Counted from the first letter of the stretch, positions 47,320-56,241 are shown. The stretch is 64,000 bases of DNA from Bog-532 sp963732345 (GCA_963732345.1 CAVSZI010000013.1:124001-188000), one strand, 5' to 3'. Made by a program: numbers and translations. The notes: generated from the letters alone by a model not told the origin.

Positions 47320-47480
47320 GTCACGGCTGAGCGTCTTTTGGCGCTCATGCCGCCACCTTTCCCAGGTGGTTCACGCGCTTCACGGCAGCGTGCCGGGCAA
47401 GCCCGGTCTTATCGTTGCTTTGCGCCCCGGCCTGACTGGCCGGGAGACGCGCCAGGTTGACCCCGGCGTTCTCGTCTCGG
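47320..47480 (-). ncRNA. Predicted omega/re-RNA region of the TnpB system
   Basis: By analogy with other TnpB loci, the guide RNA is transcribed from the 3' part of tnpB through the element end, and its guide would be the flanking GNAT sequence (starting GGGAACACGATCATC outside the end). The position is inferred; I have not folded the RNA. Confidence 0.3.
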
Positions 47481-48634
47481 TCATGGAAAGTCCCGCACCC
47501 GTCACAGCACCACTTACGGTCCGCGAGGGTGAGAGCGTTGTTCACCCGCCCGCACGCCGAGCAGGTCTTGGACGACGGATACCAGCGGCCGGCGAGCCAC
47601 AGGTTACAGCCGTACCAGTCCGCCTTGCAGGTGAGCTGCCGCCGGATCTCACCCGCCGCTGCGTCCGCCCACGCTTTGCGGTGGCGGCGGATGCCCCGCG
47701 CCAGCGGGGTCACCGCGAGATCCTCGATAACCACCTGGCCGTGGGTTTTGGCGAGATGGGTGGTGGCCTTATGGATAGCGTCTGAGCGGATCCCCGAAAC
47801 GCGGGCGTGGACGCGGCCGAGCTTGCGTTTGGCCTCCACCCAGCGCGGTGACCTTTCCTTCTTCCGGGCCAGCGCCCGGTTAGCGCGGCGCAGTTCAGTG
47901 AGGGATACCCGGAGCGCTTTGGGGTTCGGGACCTTCTCCGCGACGGTCCCGTCCGCCCGCATCACGATCAGCAGGTGGTTCCCGATCCCGACATCAACGC
48001 CCACCGTGCCGGTGCGGGGGGCGGGCTGCCAGGGTGCCGTGATCTCAAGCCGCAGCGACACCGACCAGCGTCCAGCTCTCTCCCGGATCACGGCAGACAG
48101 GAGCCGCCCGGTTCCGCGGCGGACGTGCCGCCAGATCGCCCTGATGTTCTCCGCCGTGCGGACCTGGCCAACGCCGGGAAGAACGATCGTCCGGGGTCCC
48201 TCGACGCGGAGCGCGCCGGTCGTGTAGGCGCACCGCAGCCGGTCCTTCGCGCGCCTCCTGAGCCGGGGGAACTTCACCCGCGGCCCTGCGCGTTTCCCGT
48301 CCCTGGAGTCTTTCCAATTCCGCAGCGCGGTCACAGCGTCCGCGATCCCGCCCGCGTACGCTTCCTTGGAGTTCCCCGCCCACCACGGCGCGACCTCGGC
48401 CTTGACCTTGTTCCATCGTTTCCGCAGGCTGTACGCGGACCACACGGCACTGTCGTGCTCGCCGGTTTCCGCTCCCCGGCTGAACGCTTCCTTGATCTCG
48501 GCGACTGCCCAGTTGTACGCGAACCGGCGTGCCCCGCAGTCCCGCAGGAACTTCGCTGCCTGCTCCGGGGCCGGTTCCAGCGTGACTGTCCAGCCCTTGA
48601 CGATCCTCCCGGCCGGGGGGGCGTACCTAGGCAC
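47345..48634 (-). CDS. tnpB: TnpB RNA-guided nuclease (IS607 accessory protein)
   Basis: 429 aa. Full-length TnpB: N-terminal HTH and wedge region, then a split RuvC with Asp214 (VGVDVGIGNH), Glu304 (VVIEDLAV) and Asp387 (HDRDENAGVNL). The zinc ribbon is CSACG (C358, C361) and CCDGCG (C377, C380). All catalytic residues are intact, so it should be active. TnpB cuts the empty donor or target site guided by an RNA from the element's end. Its start overlaps the recombinase stop. The gene ends about 25 bases from the element boundary, as required for a guide RNA overlapping its 3' end. Confidence 0.92.
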   Translation of the reverse strand: MPRYAPPAGRIVKGWTVTLEPAPEQAAKFLRDCGARRFAYNWAVAEIKEAFSRGAETGEHDSAVWSAYSLRKRWNKVKAEVAPWWAGNSKEAYAGGIADAVTALRNWKDSRDGKRAGPRVKFPRLRRRAKDRLRCAYTTGALRVEGPRTIVLPGVGQVRTAENIRAIWRHVRRGTGRLLSAVIRERAGRWSVSLRLEITAPWQPAPRTGTVGVDVGIGNHLLIVMRADGTVAEKVPNPKALRVSLTELRRANRALARKKERSPRWVEAKRKLGRVHARVSGIRSDAIHKATTHLAKTHGQVVIEDLAVTPLARGIRRHRKAWADAAAGEIRRQLTCKADWYGCNLWLAGRWYPSSKTCSACGRVNNALTLADRKWCCDGCGTFHDRDENAGVNLARLPASQAGAQSNDKTGLARHAAVKRVNHLGKVAA

Positions 48635-49199
48635 CGGCGGATTTCATCGCGGCCAGTGCCCGCGCGGCCCGGTTCGCTGCGGCGCGGCGGCCGTACAGCC
48701 GGGCGCACAGGGACGTGAGGATTTCTGTCACGTCCCGCACCAGGTCATCGTCAACCTCGGCCGGATCCGCCACCAGCAGGCGCCGACCCGACGCGGCCAG
48801 CGCCGCCTCGACATACTCGGCGCCGAACCGGGCGAACCGGTCCCGGTGCTCGACCACGATCGTGGTCACGGACGGGTCGCGGAGCAACGTAAGGAACTCG
48901 CGGCGTTTGCCGTTCAGCGCGGAACCGGTCTCGGTGACCACCCGGCCGACCGTGACGCCCTGCCCGGTCGCCCACGCGGTGACCCGGGCAACCTGGCCGT
49001 CCAGGTCCGTTTTCTGGTCCGCTGACGACACCCGGGCGTACACGGCGGTGATCCCAGCAGCAGCGGGGACCGCGGGCTCACCGACGAGGATCAGGCCCCC
49101 GGCTCGCCGGGCCGGGACGGGCAGAGTTCCCGCAGCGAACCAGCGCCGGGCAGTCGTGTACGACACACCCTGCAGATCCGCCCACTGCTTCAAGTTCAC
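48627..49199 (-). CDS. tnpA: IS607-family serine recombinase (transposase)
   Basis: 190 aa from the GTG at 49199. An N-terminal MerR-like HTH (WADLQGVSYTTARRWFAAGT) precedes the serine-recombinase catalytic domain, the inverted order typical of IS607. ITAVYARVSSADQKTDLDGQ contains the catalytic Ser; VEHRDRFARFGAEYVEAAL supplies the Arg residues. Intact. Its stop overlaps the tnpB start by eight bases. Confidence 0.92.
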   Translation of the reverse strand: MNLKQWADLQGVSYTTARRWFAAGTLPVPARRAGGLILVGEPAVPAAAGITAVYARVSSADQKTDLDGQVARVTAWATGQGVTVGRVVTETGSALNGKRREFLTLLRDPSVTTIVVEHRDRFARFGAEYVEAALAASGRRLLVADPAEVDDDLVRDVTEILTSLCARLYGRRAAANRAARALAAMKSAGA

Positions 49200-49258
49200 A
49201 CGGCCACTATAGGTCGCTGCTGGACGCTAAAGGACGCGACACGCCGACAGTTGAAAAC

Positions 49259-49352
49259 CCTCTTGGGCGTAGGTGATGTACCCGGCCACCTCCCCGTCCT
49301 CGTAAATCTCGTAACGCATCTTTGCGGGGTTGTCGGTCACGCTCTCGGGCAT
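49259..49352 (-). pseudogene. Small GNAT acetyltransferase, N-terminal part
   Basis: The ATG at 49352 encodes MPESVTDNPAKMRYEIYEDG then EVAGYITYAQEG, and is interrupted by the IS607 element. The rest is at 47109-47319. The reconstructed protein would acetylate an unknown amine using acetyl-CoA. Confidence 0.85.
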
Positions 49353-49758
49353 CGCTGCTCCAGTCCGTCCGCTGCCGGTAGCTCACTGGGTGACGTTCGT
49401 ACTGGGCCCTTGCCGGGTCCAAGGATAGAAGCCGGAAGGGCGGGTAGTCCGGCCGGACCATGTCATTGTGCAGCCACGTCCAGATCGCCGGGCGTTAGTC
49501 CCGAGGACCGGATCGCAACCGGCGCGGTCATTGGCGCCGATGCGGTCATCGGCGCTGGCCCGGGCGTGAGCAGATATTCGCTTCCGGACCTCCCCAGCGA
49601 TAGCGGCCGGCCCGGCCGACGTCCGGGGTGATGCCCCCGGAGGGGCGGCGCTACGGTAGCGAGCGGGCCGGCATCAGCTAGGCCCCGGCCCCGGGTGGCC
49701 GCGGAACTCCCGGCACGCACGGCGAAAACCGCCTGGCGGGCCCGGACGCCAGAAAGGT
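49353..49758. other. Intergenic region
   Basis: About 400 bases with no convincing gene. An imperfect 18-bp tandem repeat (GCGGTCATTGGCGCCGAT, 49524-49541, repeated at 49542-49559) reads GAVIGADAVIGAG on the plus strand, reminiscent of hexapeptide-repeat acyltransferases but far too short to call. Confidence 0.35.
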
Positions 49759-50673
49759 GTGGGTCAGCGGATGGCAGAGCAGGCTGGTTCGGAGCCGTCG
49801 GTGGCGCTGCTGGGCACCGGGATCATGGGAGCCGGGATGGCCCGGAACCTGCTGCGCGCGGGGATACCGCTGCGCGTCTGGAACCGGACCGCGAGCCGGG
49901 CCGAGCCGCTCGAAGCGGACGGCGCCGCCGTCTGCGCCGACCCGGCCAACGCGGTCCGCGGCGCCGACATCATCGTCACCATGCTCGCGGACGGGCCGAC
50001 GGTCTTCGAGGTGATGGCGGCGGCCGGCCCCGGGCTGACCGCCGGGCAGATCTGGGCCCAGACGTCCACGGTCGGTCTCGCCTGGCTGGACGAACTCGCC
50101 GAACTCGGGCGCGACCGCGGACTGGTATTCCTGGACGCGCCGGTCCTCGGCACCCGGAAGCCCGCCGAGCAGGGCCAGCTCACGGTATTCGCCGCCGGTC
50201 CGGACGAAGCCAGCCCGAGTATCCGTGAGCGCGTCCGGCCGGTCTTCGACGCGGTCGGGCGCACAACTGTGTGGCTGGACGAGGTAGGCGCGGCCACCCG
50301 GCTCAAGCTGGTCACCAACAGCTGGATCGCGGCGCTGAACGTCGCGGCCGGCGAATCGGTCGCGCTGGCCCGCGCGCTCGGCGTTGACCCCGAGGCCTTC
50401 CTCGATGCGGTGGCGGGTGGCCTGACGGACTCTCCGTACCTGCACCTGAAGGCGCGGGCCATCCTCGACGGGGACTACACGCCCAGCTTCAGCGTGACGC
50501 TGGCCGGCAAGGACGCGCGCCTCATCAAGGAGGCCGGCGAGGCGGCGGGCCTGCGCATGGATGTGGCCTCGGCGGCGGCGGAACGATTCGGCCGCGCGGC
50601 CGCCCTCGGCCACGGCGACGACGACATGGCGGCCGCCTACTTCGCCAGCTTCGACGGCACTGGGCCGGACTGA
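49759..50673 (+). CDS. NAD(P)-dependent beta-hydroxyacid dehydrogenase family
   Basis: 304 aa from the GTG at 49759, or 300 from the ATG at 49771; the second fits the family better. N-terminal Rossmann VALLGTGIMGAGMARNLLRA, then VWNRTASRAEPL suggesting NADPH. Substrate motif DAPVLGTRKPAEQGQL, and the catalytic Lys region of TRLKLVTNSWIAALNVAAGE (Lys near 174). C-terminal helical domain with KDARLIKEAGEAAGLRMDV. Substrate unknown: 3-hydroxyisobutyrate, tartronate semialdehyde or succinic-semialdehyde-type reductase. Its stop lies within the first unit of a 14-bp tandem repeat. Confidence 0.9.
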   Translation: MGQRMAEQAGSEPSVALLGTGIMGAGMARNLLRAGIPLRVWNRTASRAEPLEADGAAVCADPANAVRGADIIVTMLADGPTVFEVMAAAGPGLTAGQIWAQTSTVGLAWLDELAELGRDRGLVFLDAPVLGTRKPAEQGQLTVFAAGPDEASPSIRERVRPVFDAVGRTTVWLDEVGAATRLKLVTNSWIAALNVAAGESVALARALGVDPEAFLDAVAGGLTDSPYLHLKARAILDGDYTPSFSVTLAGKDARLIKEAGEAAGLRMDVASAAAERFGRAAALGHGDDDMAAAYFASFDGTGPD

Positions 50674-50752
50674 CTGGGCCGGACTGACTGGGCCGGACTG
50701 ACTGGGCCGGACTGACTGGGCCGGACTGACTGGGCCGGACTGACTGGGCCGC
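50659..50752. repeat. 14-bp tandem repeat, six copies plus a partial
   Basis: Unit ACTGGGCCGGACTG, perfect at 50659, 50673, 50687, 50701, 50715 and 50729, then a partial copy. 14 is not a multiple of three. The dehydrogenase stop TGA is in the first unit, so copy-number change would not alter that protein. Likely a variable-number tandem repeat. Confidence 0.92.
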
Positions 50753-50898
50753 CGCCGGGTCTTGCCGATAGGCCGCCGGGTCACGCCGATGGCGGTAAAC
50801 CATCGTTGGCCCTTTGCCGTCTAGTAACGGATGGCGCATGGCGGTATGCGTGCGAAACCCGGAATAGGCAACCCTGGTCAAAGGAGAAGAAGATACCT

Positions 50899-51345
50899 AT
50901 GGCAGCCACGCTTCAGGAGATCCTGCTCGCGCCGGACACCGAGCCAAAGGTGCTCGCCGACTGCCGCACGCTGATCGACCAGGAGGTTTCGGACAAGTCC
51001 GGGGTTTCCGGGGCCGCGGTCAAGCTCGCCTACAAGACGGTGACCAGCTTCGCCCCGGGCTACCTCAACGGGTTCATCAAGGGGACGCTCCCGGACTTCG
51101 TGGACGCGCTGGAGCCGTTCTGGGCGGACTTCACCACCTCCGGTGGCTCCGAGTTCGGCGACTACCTGGCCAAGCGCGGCGACGAGGTGGCGCAGGCCCT
51201 GCTCGCGGTGACCGACCGGATGGCGAAGGCCTCCGAGCGGCCCACGATCATCAAGGCGTACCGCGCCGTCCGCGGCAACGCCGCCAAGCACGTCGAGGCC
51301 GCCCTCCCCCGCGTCGGCGACCTGGTGCTGAAGTACGCACGGTGA
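50899..51345 (+). CDS. DUF6918-family protein
   Basis: 148 aa from the ATG at 50899, with AAGGAGAAG upstream. All-helical, no membrane span. Conserved GVSGAAVKLAYKTVTSFAPG, SGGSEFGDYLAKRGDEVAQA, and the end HVEAALPRVGDLVLKYAR match this actinobacterial family of unknown function. Preceded by the 14-bp repeat tract; no partner gene. Confidence 0.85.
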   Translation: MAATLQEILLAPDTEPKVLADCRTLIDQEVSDKSGVSGAAVKLAYKTVTSFAPGYLNGFIKGTLPDFVDALEPFWADFTTSGGSEFGDYLAKRGDEVAQALLAVTDRMAKASERPTIIKAYRAVRGNAAKHVEAALPRVGDLVLKYAR

Positions 51346-51429
51346 CCGGCGCGGGCGCCGGGCGCGGTGGGCGCTAGGCGCGGTGGGCGCGGTGGCGCTA
51401 GGGCCCCAGACCGCGAGAGTGCTGGGACG

Positions 51430-54400
51430 CTAGGGCGTGACGAGCTCGACGGTGCTGCCGGCGCGGCCCTTGCGGACGTGAACCTGCGCGGGAATGCGCT
51501 GGCGCAGTTCGCTGAGGTGGCTGACGATGCCCACCATCCGGCCTCCTTCGCGCAGCCCGTCGAGCACGTTCATAACCTCTTCCAGGGTGTCGTCGTCAAG
51601 GCTGCCGAACCCCTCGTCGACGAACAGCGCCTCGATCGTGACGCCCGCGGCCTCTGCGGTCACCACATCGGCCAGGCCGAGCGCAAGCGCCAGGCTGGCC
51701 AGGAACGTCTCACCGCCCGACAGCGTGCTGGTGTCGCGTTCCTGGCCAGTCCAGGTGTCGCAGGCCAGAAGCCCGAGCCCGGCCCGGCCGCCGCCGCGCC
51801 GGGCGTCGGTGTGCGCGAGCGAGTAACGGCCGGCCGTCATCGTCAGCAGGCGCTGGCTGGCCGCCTCCGCCACCTCTTCCAGCCGCGCGGCGAGCACGAA
51901 CGAGGACAGCGTCATCCTGAGCGTGTTGGCCCCCAGCCCGGCCGCTAGGTCGGCGAGCCGGCGCGCCTCCTCGGCGCGCTCGCGCAATGGCTGCAGCGCG
52001 CCCAGTTCGGCGGTGAACCGGGGCACCAGACCGGCCAGGGCGACCGACCGGTCGCTGGCGCGGCCGAGCATGGTGACCGCCTCGTCGTGCCGCTCCGCGG
52101 CGCGCCGCACCGACTCCTGGGCGCCAGCCAGGTCAGCGGGTGGCTCCAGCGGCACGTCGAGATCCGGCCCGGCGAGCTGGGTGCCGACGGCGGCGGCCTC
52201 GGTCTCCTCGGCCCGGATGGCTTCCTGCTGCGCGGCGCGCCACTCGGGGGCCCGCCCGGCCGACCGGGCCGCGGCGACATCGGCGAATCCGGCCCCTGCG
52301 GCGGCGCGGACGGCTTCGGCGCCGGCCTGCTCCGCGGCCGTAGCCGCGGCCACCGTCGCCTCGGCGGCACTGGCCGCGGCGGCGAGAGCGTCGGCCAGCG
52401 CACCGGTGGTCGCGAGCGCTGTCTCCAGGTCCGGGGCGCCGTCGAGCTGGCTCCGCAATGACGCGCGGTGACCTGCGGCGCGAGCGTCCGCCTGGGCGGC
52501 TTCGGTCAGGGCGCCCTCCCGCTGCTCAGCCAGGCTGCTCCGCCGTCGTTCCTGCTCCATGAGCGCGTCCCCGAGGCCGGTCAGATCGCTCTCGTGCCGG
52601 CTGAGCCGCCCGGCTTCGGTGTCCAGGCGGACGGCTTCCGCTTCTCCCGCGGCGCCGGCCGCGGCGAGGGTGGCGGCCAGGTCGTGCAGCCGGGCCACCG
52701 TGTCCGCGCTCGGCATCCGGCCGAAGCCGGCCGCGGCCGGGACACCGGCGCCGGGCACGGCCGGGACACCGGCGCCGGGCACGGCCGGGACACCGGCGCC
52801 GGGCACGATCGCGCCGGGCACGGCCGCGCTGGTCCCGGCCACGGCCAGCGCCTCGGCCAGGGCGGCGTCCTCGCGGAGGACCGGATCGGTGACGTCCGCG
52901 GCCATCAGCCGTCCGATCAGGTCACCCGCGCGGGCGCCGACGATGGCCAGCTCGCTGTCCAGCTTGTTCACGGCGTCCTTGGCCGCCTCGGCCTCGGCGT
53001 ACGCCTGCTCCTCCTCGTGGTGGGTGACGCGCCGGGCCTGGATCTCCGATGGCTCGGGGTGGTCGAGCGAGCCGCACACGGGGCACGGCGAATCATCGGT
53101 CAGCCGGGCGGCCAGCTCGGCGATCATGCCGTCGAACCGTTCCTCGCGAATGCGCTGCGCGATCTCCCGTAGGTCGTTGGCGTACTCACGGGCCGACTCG
53201 CGCTGCTCGCGCAGGTCCCGGACCCCGGCACAGTCGTCGGCGAGCTGGGCCGCATCCGCCGCCGCGGTGCGATGCCGGTCCGCGTCGGCCCGGACGAGCG
53301 GCAGCCGTTCGGCCGCCAGCCGGGCCGCAGCCCGGCGGGCGATCAAATCCTCCTGCCGGGAGCGCAGCTCGGCCAGAGCCCGTCCGACGGCCTCGATCTC
53401 CGCGGCGCGGTCCACGGCGCGCTGCCGGGCGGCCGCCGCCGCGGCGTCCTCCGTTTCGGCCCGCGCTGCCTCCTCCCGCAGCGCCCCCAGGCGCCCGGCG
53501 TGCTGCCGGCGCTCCCGCTCCGCGGCCCGGAAGTCAGCCGCGACCGCTGGCCCAGGCAGGCCGGCCGACGCCGCGGCGGCACGGGCGGCGGATTCGGCCC
53601 CGCACGCCGTAGCGAGGTGCACCGTGGCCCGTTCGGCATCATCGAGGACCTTGGTGATCTCGGCGGCGCGGGCGGCCGCGTCGAGTTCCCGGCGCACGGC
53701 GGTCCGCTGCGGCTCGCCGGCCTGCAGCTCATCACGGCGGGCCAGCAGTGCGGCGCGGCGGCCCTGCCGGTCCGACAGCTCCCGGGCGCGGGCCTCGGCG
53801 GTGCGGGCGGCGTCGAGCTCGCTCCGGGCCACCTGCGCGGTGCGGGCGTTGGCGGCGTGGCCGGACTCCGCGACGACGGCGAGCTCGTGGGCCCAGGCGG
53901 TGGTCAGCCCCGGGCCGGGCGGGCCCGCGGCGCCATCCTCGCCGGGCAGTGTTCCGGGCTGGGCGCCGGGCAATGTTCCGGGCTGGGCGCCGGGCAATGT
54001 TCCGGGCTGGGCGCCGGGCAATGTTCCGGGCTGGGCGCCGGGCAGTGCGCTGGCCGGGGCAGCGGGCTCCGCAGCGGGCTGGGCAGCGGGCTCCGCAGCG
54101 GGCTCCGCAGCGGGCTGGGCGCCGGGCTGGGCGATGAGCTCCTCGCCGGGCCCGGGGACGCCGGCCGCCTGCGCGATGCGCGCGGCGAGCGTGGTCAGCG
54201 CCTGCTCCGCCTCCCGGACCTGGTCCCGGGTGGTCTTGCGCCGTTCGGCCAGCCAGTCCTCCACGGTGCGGAACCGGCCGGTACGGAACAGTTTCTGCAG
54301 CAGCTTGCGCCGTTCGTCCGCGTCCGCGTGCAGGAACTGCGCGAACTGCCCCTGCGGCAGTAGCACGACCTGGAAGAACTGGTCGGCGGACATGCCCATG

Positions 54401-54825
54401 GCGTCGGCGATCTCGTCGTCGGCCTCTTTGGCCCGCGTGGAGACGGTATGCCAGCGGCCGCCGTTTTCCTCCTCCAGCAGGACCTTGGCGGGCTCGCTGG
54501 TCGTCCCCGTGCCGTGCACCTTGGCGCGCACCTGCTGCGGGCGGCGGGTGATGCGCAGGTGCCGGCGGCCGATCGTGGTCTCGAACGTCACCTCGGTGCG
54601 GTCCGCGGCGCTGGCGTGGTCCGAACGCAGCCGCTTCGTCTTGTTCCGCTCACCGGGAACCCGGCCGTAGAGGGCGAACCCGATCGCGTCGAGCAGGGTT
54701 GTCTTGCCCGCGCCCGTCTCGCCGTGCAGCAGGAACAGCCCGGAGCCGGCCAGCTCGTCGAAGGAGACCTCGGCGGTGCCACCGAACGCGCCGAATGCGG
54801 TGACCCGCAGCAGGTGCGGGCGCAT
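51430..54825 (-). CDS. sbcC: DNA double-strand-break repair nuclease subunit SbcC (Rad50-like)
   Basis: 1131 aa. Walker A LLHGETGAGKTTLLDAIGFA (about 32-51), the Q-loop region VVLLPQGQFAQFLHADADER, long coiled-coil arms, zinc hook CPVCG (Cys581, Cys584), ABC signature TLSGGETFLASLALALGLAD and Walker B LFVDEGFGSLDDD. Two Pro/Gly-rich repeat inserts interrupt the arms at about residues 225-297 (GAQPGTLP units) and about 665-700 (GVPAVPGA units). With SbcD it opens hairpins and processes protein-blocked DNA ends. The start overlaps the sbcD stop. Confidence 0.93.
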   Translation of the reverse strand: MRPHLLRVTAFGAFGGTAEVSFDELAGSGLFLLHGETGAGKTTLLDAIGFALYGRVPGERNKTKRLRSDHASAADRTEVTFETTIGRRHLRITRRPQQVRAKVHGTGTTSEPAKVLLEEENGGRWHTVSTRAKEADDEIADAMGMSADQFFQVVLLPQGQFAQFLHADADERRKLLQKLFRTGRFRTVEDWLAERRKTTRDQVREAEQALTTLAARIAQAAGVPGPGEELIAQPGAQPAAEPAAEPAAQPAAEPAAPASALPGAQPGTLPGAQPGTLPGAQPGTLPGAQPGTLPGEDGAAGPPGPGLTTAWAHELAVVAESGHAANARTAQVARSELDAARTAEARARELSDRQGRRAALLARRDELQAGEPQRTAVRRELDAAARAAEITKVLDDAERATVHLATACGAESAARAAAASAGLPGPAVAADFRAAERERRQHAGRLGALREEAARAETEDAAAAAARQRAVDRAAEIEAVGRALAELRSRQEDLIARRAAARLAAERLPLVRADADRHRTAAADAAQLADDCAGVRDLREQRESAREYANDLREIAQRIREERFDGMIAELAARLTDDSPCPVCGSLDHPEPSEIQARRVTHHEEEQAYAEAEAAKDAVNKLDSELAIVGARAGDLIGRLMAADVTDPVLREDAALAEALAVAGTSAAVPGAIVPGAGVPAVPGAGVPAVPGAGVPAAAGFGRMPSADTVARLHDLAATLAAAGAAGEAEAVRLDTEAGRLSRHESDLTGLGDALMEQERRRSSLAEQREGALTEAAQADARAAGHRASLRSQLDGAPDLETALATTGALADALAAAASAAEATVAAATAAEQAGAEAVRAAAGAGFADVAAARSAGRAPEWRAAQQEAIRAEETEAAAVGTQLAGPDLDVPLEPPADLAGAQESVRRAAERHDEAVTMLGRASDRSVALAGLVPRFTAELGALQPLRERAEEARRLADLAAGLGANTLRMTLSSFVLAARLEEVAEAASQRLLTMTAGRYSLAHTDARRGGGRAGLGLLACDTWTGQERDTSTLSGGETFLASLALALGLADVVTAEAAGVTIEALFVDEGFGSLDDDTLEEVMNVLDGLREGGRMVGIVSHLSELRQRIPAQVHVRKGRAGSTVELVTP
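52740..52811. repeat. 24-bp tandem repeat in sbcC, three copies
   Basis: Unit GGACACCGGCGCCGGGCACG-GCCG at 52740, 52764 and 52788 (the last with one change at its end). It encodes GVPAVPGA-type repeats in the distal coiled-coil arm. In frame, so copy number can vary without breaking the protein. Confidence 0.85.
53941..54036. repeat. 24-bp tandem repeat in sbcC, four copies
   Basis: Unit GCCGGGCAATGTTCCGGGCT-GGGC at 53941 (one change), 53965, 53989 and 54013. It encodes GAQPGTLP repeats, followed to 54130 by shorter 12-bp repeats encoding AAEP/AAQP. Confidence 0.9.
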
Positions 54826-56078
54826 CAGGCCGTGTCCCCCGGCTCCGCACGGCCCTCATCTGGCGGCTCCGGGGGCCCGGCGCCGTCCGCGTCCGCTCGG
54901 GGCTCTGCGGCGCCGGCGAGCCGGGCCGCCTCGAAGGCGGTGGCGAGCAGCGCCCGTTCCCCCGCCGTGGCCGGGCTGTGCCGCACGTGCGCCACGAACT
55001 CGGTGGCGACGGTCAGGTCGTCGCGGCCGGTGACCCTCGCGCGGTAGCTGCGGGAGTCGGCTGCGGCGCCCTCGGGCTCGAAGGCCAGCACCAGCACGTG
55101 CGGGAACCGCGCGCGCAGCTTCTCCATCGCACCCTCCGGCCGGGCCGTGTCGGTCAGCACCACGGACAGGAAGTCGGCCTCGTATCGCTCGCAGGCGGCG
55201 GATGTCAGCAGGTCGGTGAGCGTTCCGCGCAGGACGTTCAGGGCGCGGAAGGCCGGGGCGGGTATCCGCTCGACCCGGACGGCCCCGGCGGCGTCCAGCT
55301 CGACCAGCCACGATCCCTTGGCGTGCCGCGCCTCGGAGAACGAGTACGGCAGCGGCGAGCCGCTGTAGCGCAGGTGGTGGCCGAGAGTCTGCTGGCCGTG
55401 CAGGTGCCCGAGGGCGACGTAGCTGAAGCCGTCGAACAGGGCGGCCGGGACCCGGCCGACGCCGCCGATGGAGATGTCCCGCTCCGAATCGCTGGGCTCT
55501 CCCCCGGCGACCCAGGCGTGCGCCATCGCCACCGAGCGGACACCGCCCCGCGCGCCGGCGTCGGCGCGGATGCACCGGACCGCGCGCCCGAGCACGCCCG
55601 CGTGCCCGCGGGGCGGGAGGCTGGCCTCGGCGTCCTCGCTCCCGGGCTCGGGCGGCAGTTCGCCGCGGACGGCGTCCGGCTCGAGGTACGGGACCCCGTA
55701 GACCGCAACCGGGCCGTGGCGATCCGCCAGCATCACCGGCTGGGCCAGCAACCCGGCCCGGGTACGCAGGTACACCCCGGCCGCGTCGACCAGGGCGCTG
55801 CCGAAGCCGAGCCGCCGCGCCGAATCGTGGTTGCCGCTGATCACGACGACGCGCGCGCCAGCGTCGCGGAGCCGGACCAGTCCCTCCTCGCACAGCGCCA
55901 CGGCGTCCACCGGCGGGATCGCGCGGTCGTAGACGTCCCCCGCGACCAGCACGGCGCTGATTTTTTCCGAACGGACAATGCTGACGAGATGATCCAGGTA
56001 CGCGGCCTGAGCCTGCCGGAGGTCAGCCCGGTGCAGCGAGCGGCCGAGGTGCCAATCGGACGTGTGCAGCATCCGCAT
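54825..56078 (-). CDS. sbcD: DNA repair exonuclease SbcD (Mre11-like)
   Basis: 417 aa from the ATG at 56078 (MRMLHTSDWHLGRSLHRADL); the frame is open to 56318 but that part overlaps the divergent ABC exporter and looks non-coding. Phosphoesterase motifs: TSDWHLG, AGDVYDR, SGNHDS and GHLHGQQ, supplying the two-metal ligands. A Pro/Glu-rich C-terminal extension of about 25 residues follows the cap domain. Its stop and the sbcC start share bases (TGATG), so the two are coupled. Confidence 0.93.
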   Translation of the reverse strand: MRMLHTSDWHLGRSLHRADLRQAQAAYLDHLVSIVRSEKISAVLVAGDVYDRAIPPVDAVALCEEGLVRLRDAGARVVVISGNHDSARRLGFGSALVDAAGVYLRTRAGLLAQPVMLADRHGPVAVYGVPYLEPDAVRGELPPEPGSEDAEASLPPRGHAGVLGRAVRCIRADAGARGGVRSVAMAHAWVAGGEPSDSERDISIGGVGRVPAALFDGFSYVALGHLHGQQTLGHHLRYSGSPLPYSFSEARHAKGSWLVELDAAGAVRVERIPAPAFRALNVLRGTLTDLLTSAACERYEADFLSVVLTDTARPEGAMEKLRARFPHVLVLAFEPEGAAADSRSYRARVTGRDDLTVATEFVAHVRHSPATAGERALLATAFEAARLAGAAEPRADADGAGPPEPPDEGRAEPGDTA

Positions 56079-56241
56079 GGACGGGGACACTAGCCAACGG
56101 GTGTGACACTCGCTGGGCGACGCGCCCGGTACGCCGGGTGATTCGTGCCCTTTCCCCAAAATCGCGGGGGCGGCCGGGGCGGAGCGCCAAATAATGAGGG
56201 GAATTTCGCGAGGCCAAAGCCTATTGTTAGCTGACGAAACC

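Larger units (their letters stand above)
47320..49258 (-). mobile_element. IS607-family insertion sequence inside a GNAT gene
   Basis: About 1.94 kb. It carries a serine recombinase and a TnpB that overlap by eight bases. The GNAT codons read GAGGG on one side and GGGAAC on the other; removing the element restores GAGGGGAAC with four Gs, so it inserted at a GG dinucleotide without target duplication, as IS607 elements do. The exact end is ambiguous by two bases. No inverted repeats are needed or seen. Confidence 0.9.

Noticed and set aside
49524..49559. Hexapeptide-repeat acyltransferase suggested by GAVIGADAVIGAG
   Set aside because: Only two repeats from a short tandem duplication, with no start and no continuation.
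52559..54670. 703-codon Ser/Arg/Ala-rich frame antisense to sbcC
   Set aside because: Low-complexity shadow; sbcC motifs and sbcD coupling fix the coding strand.
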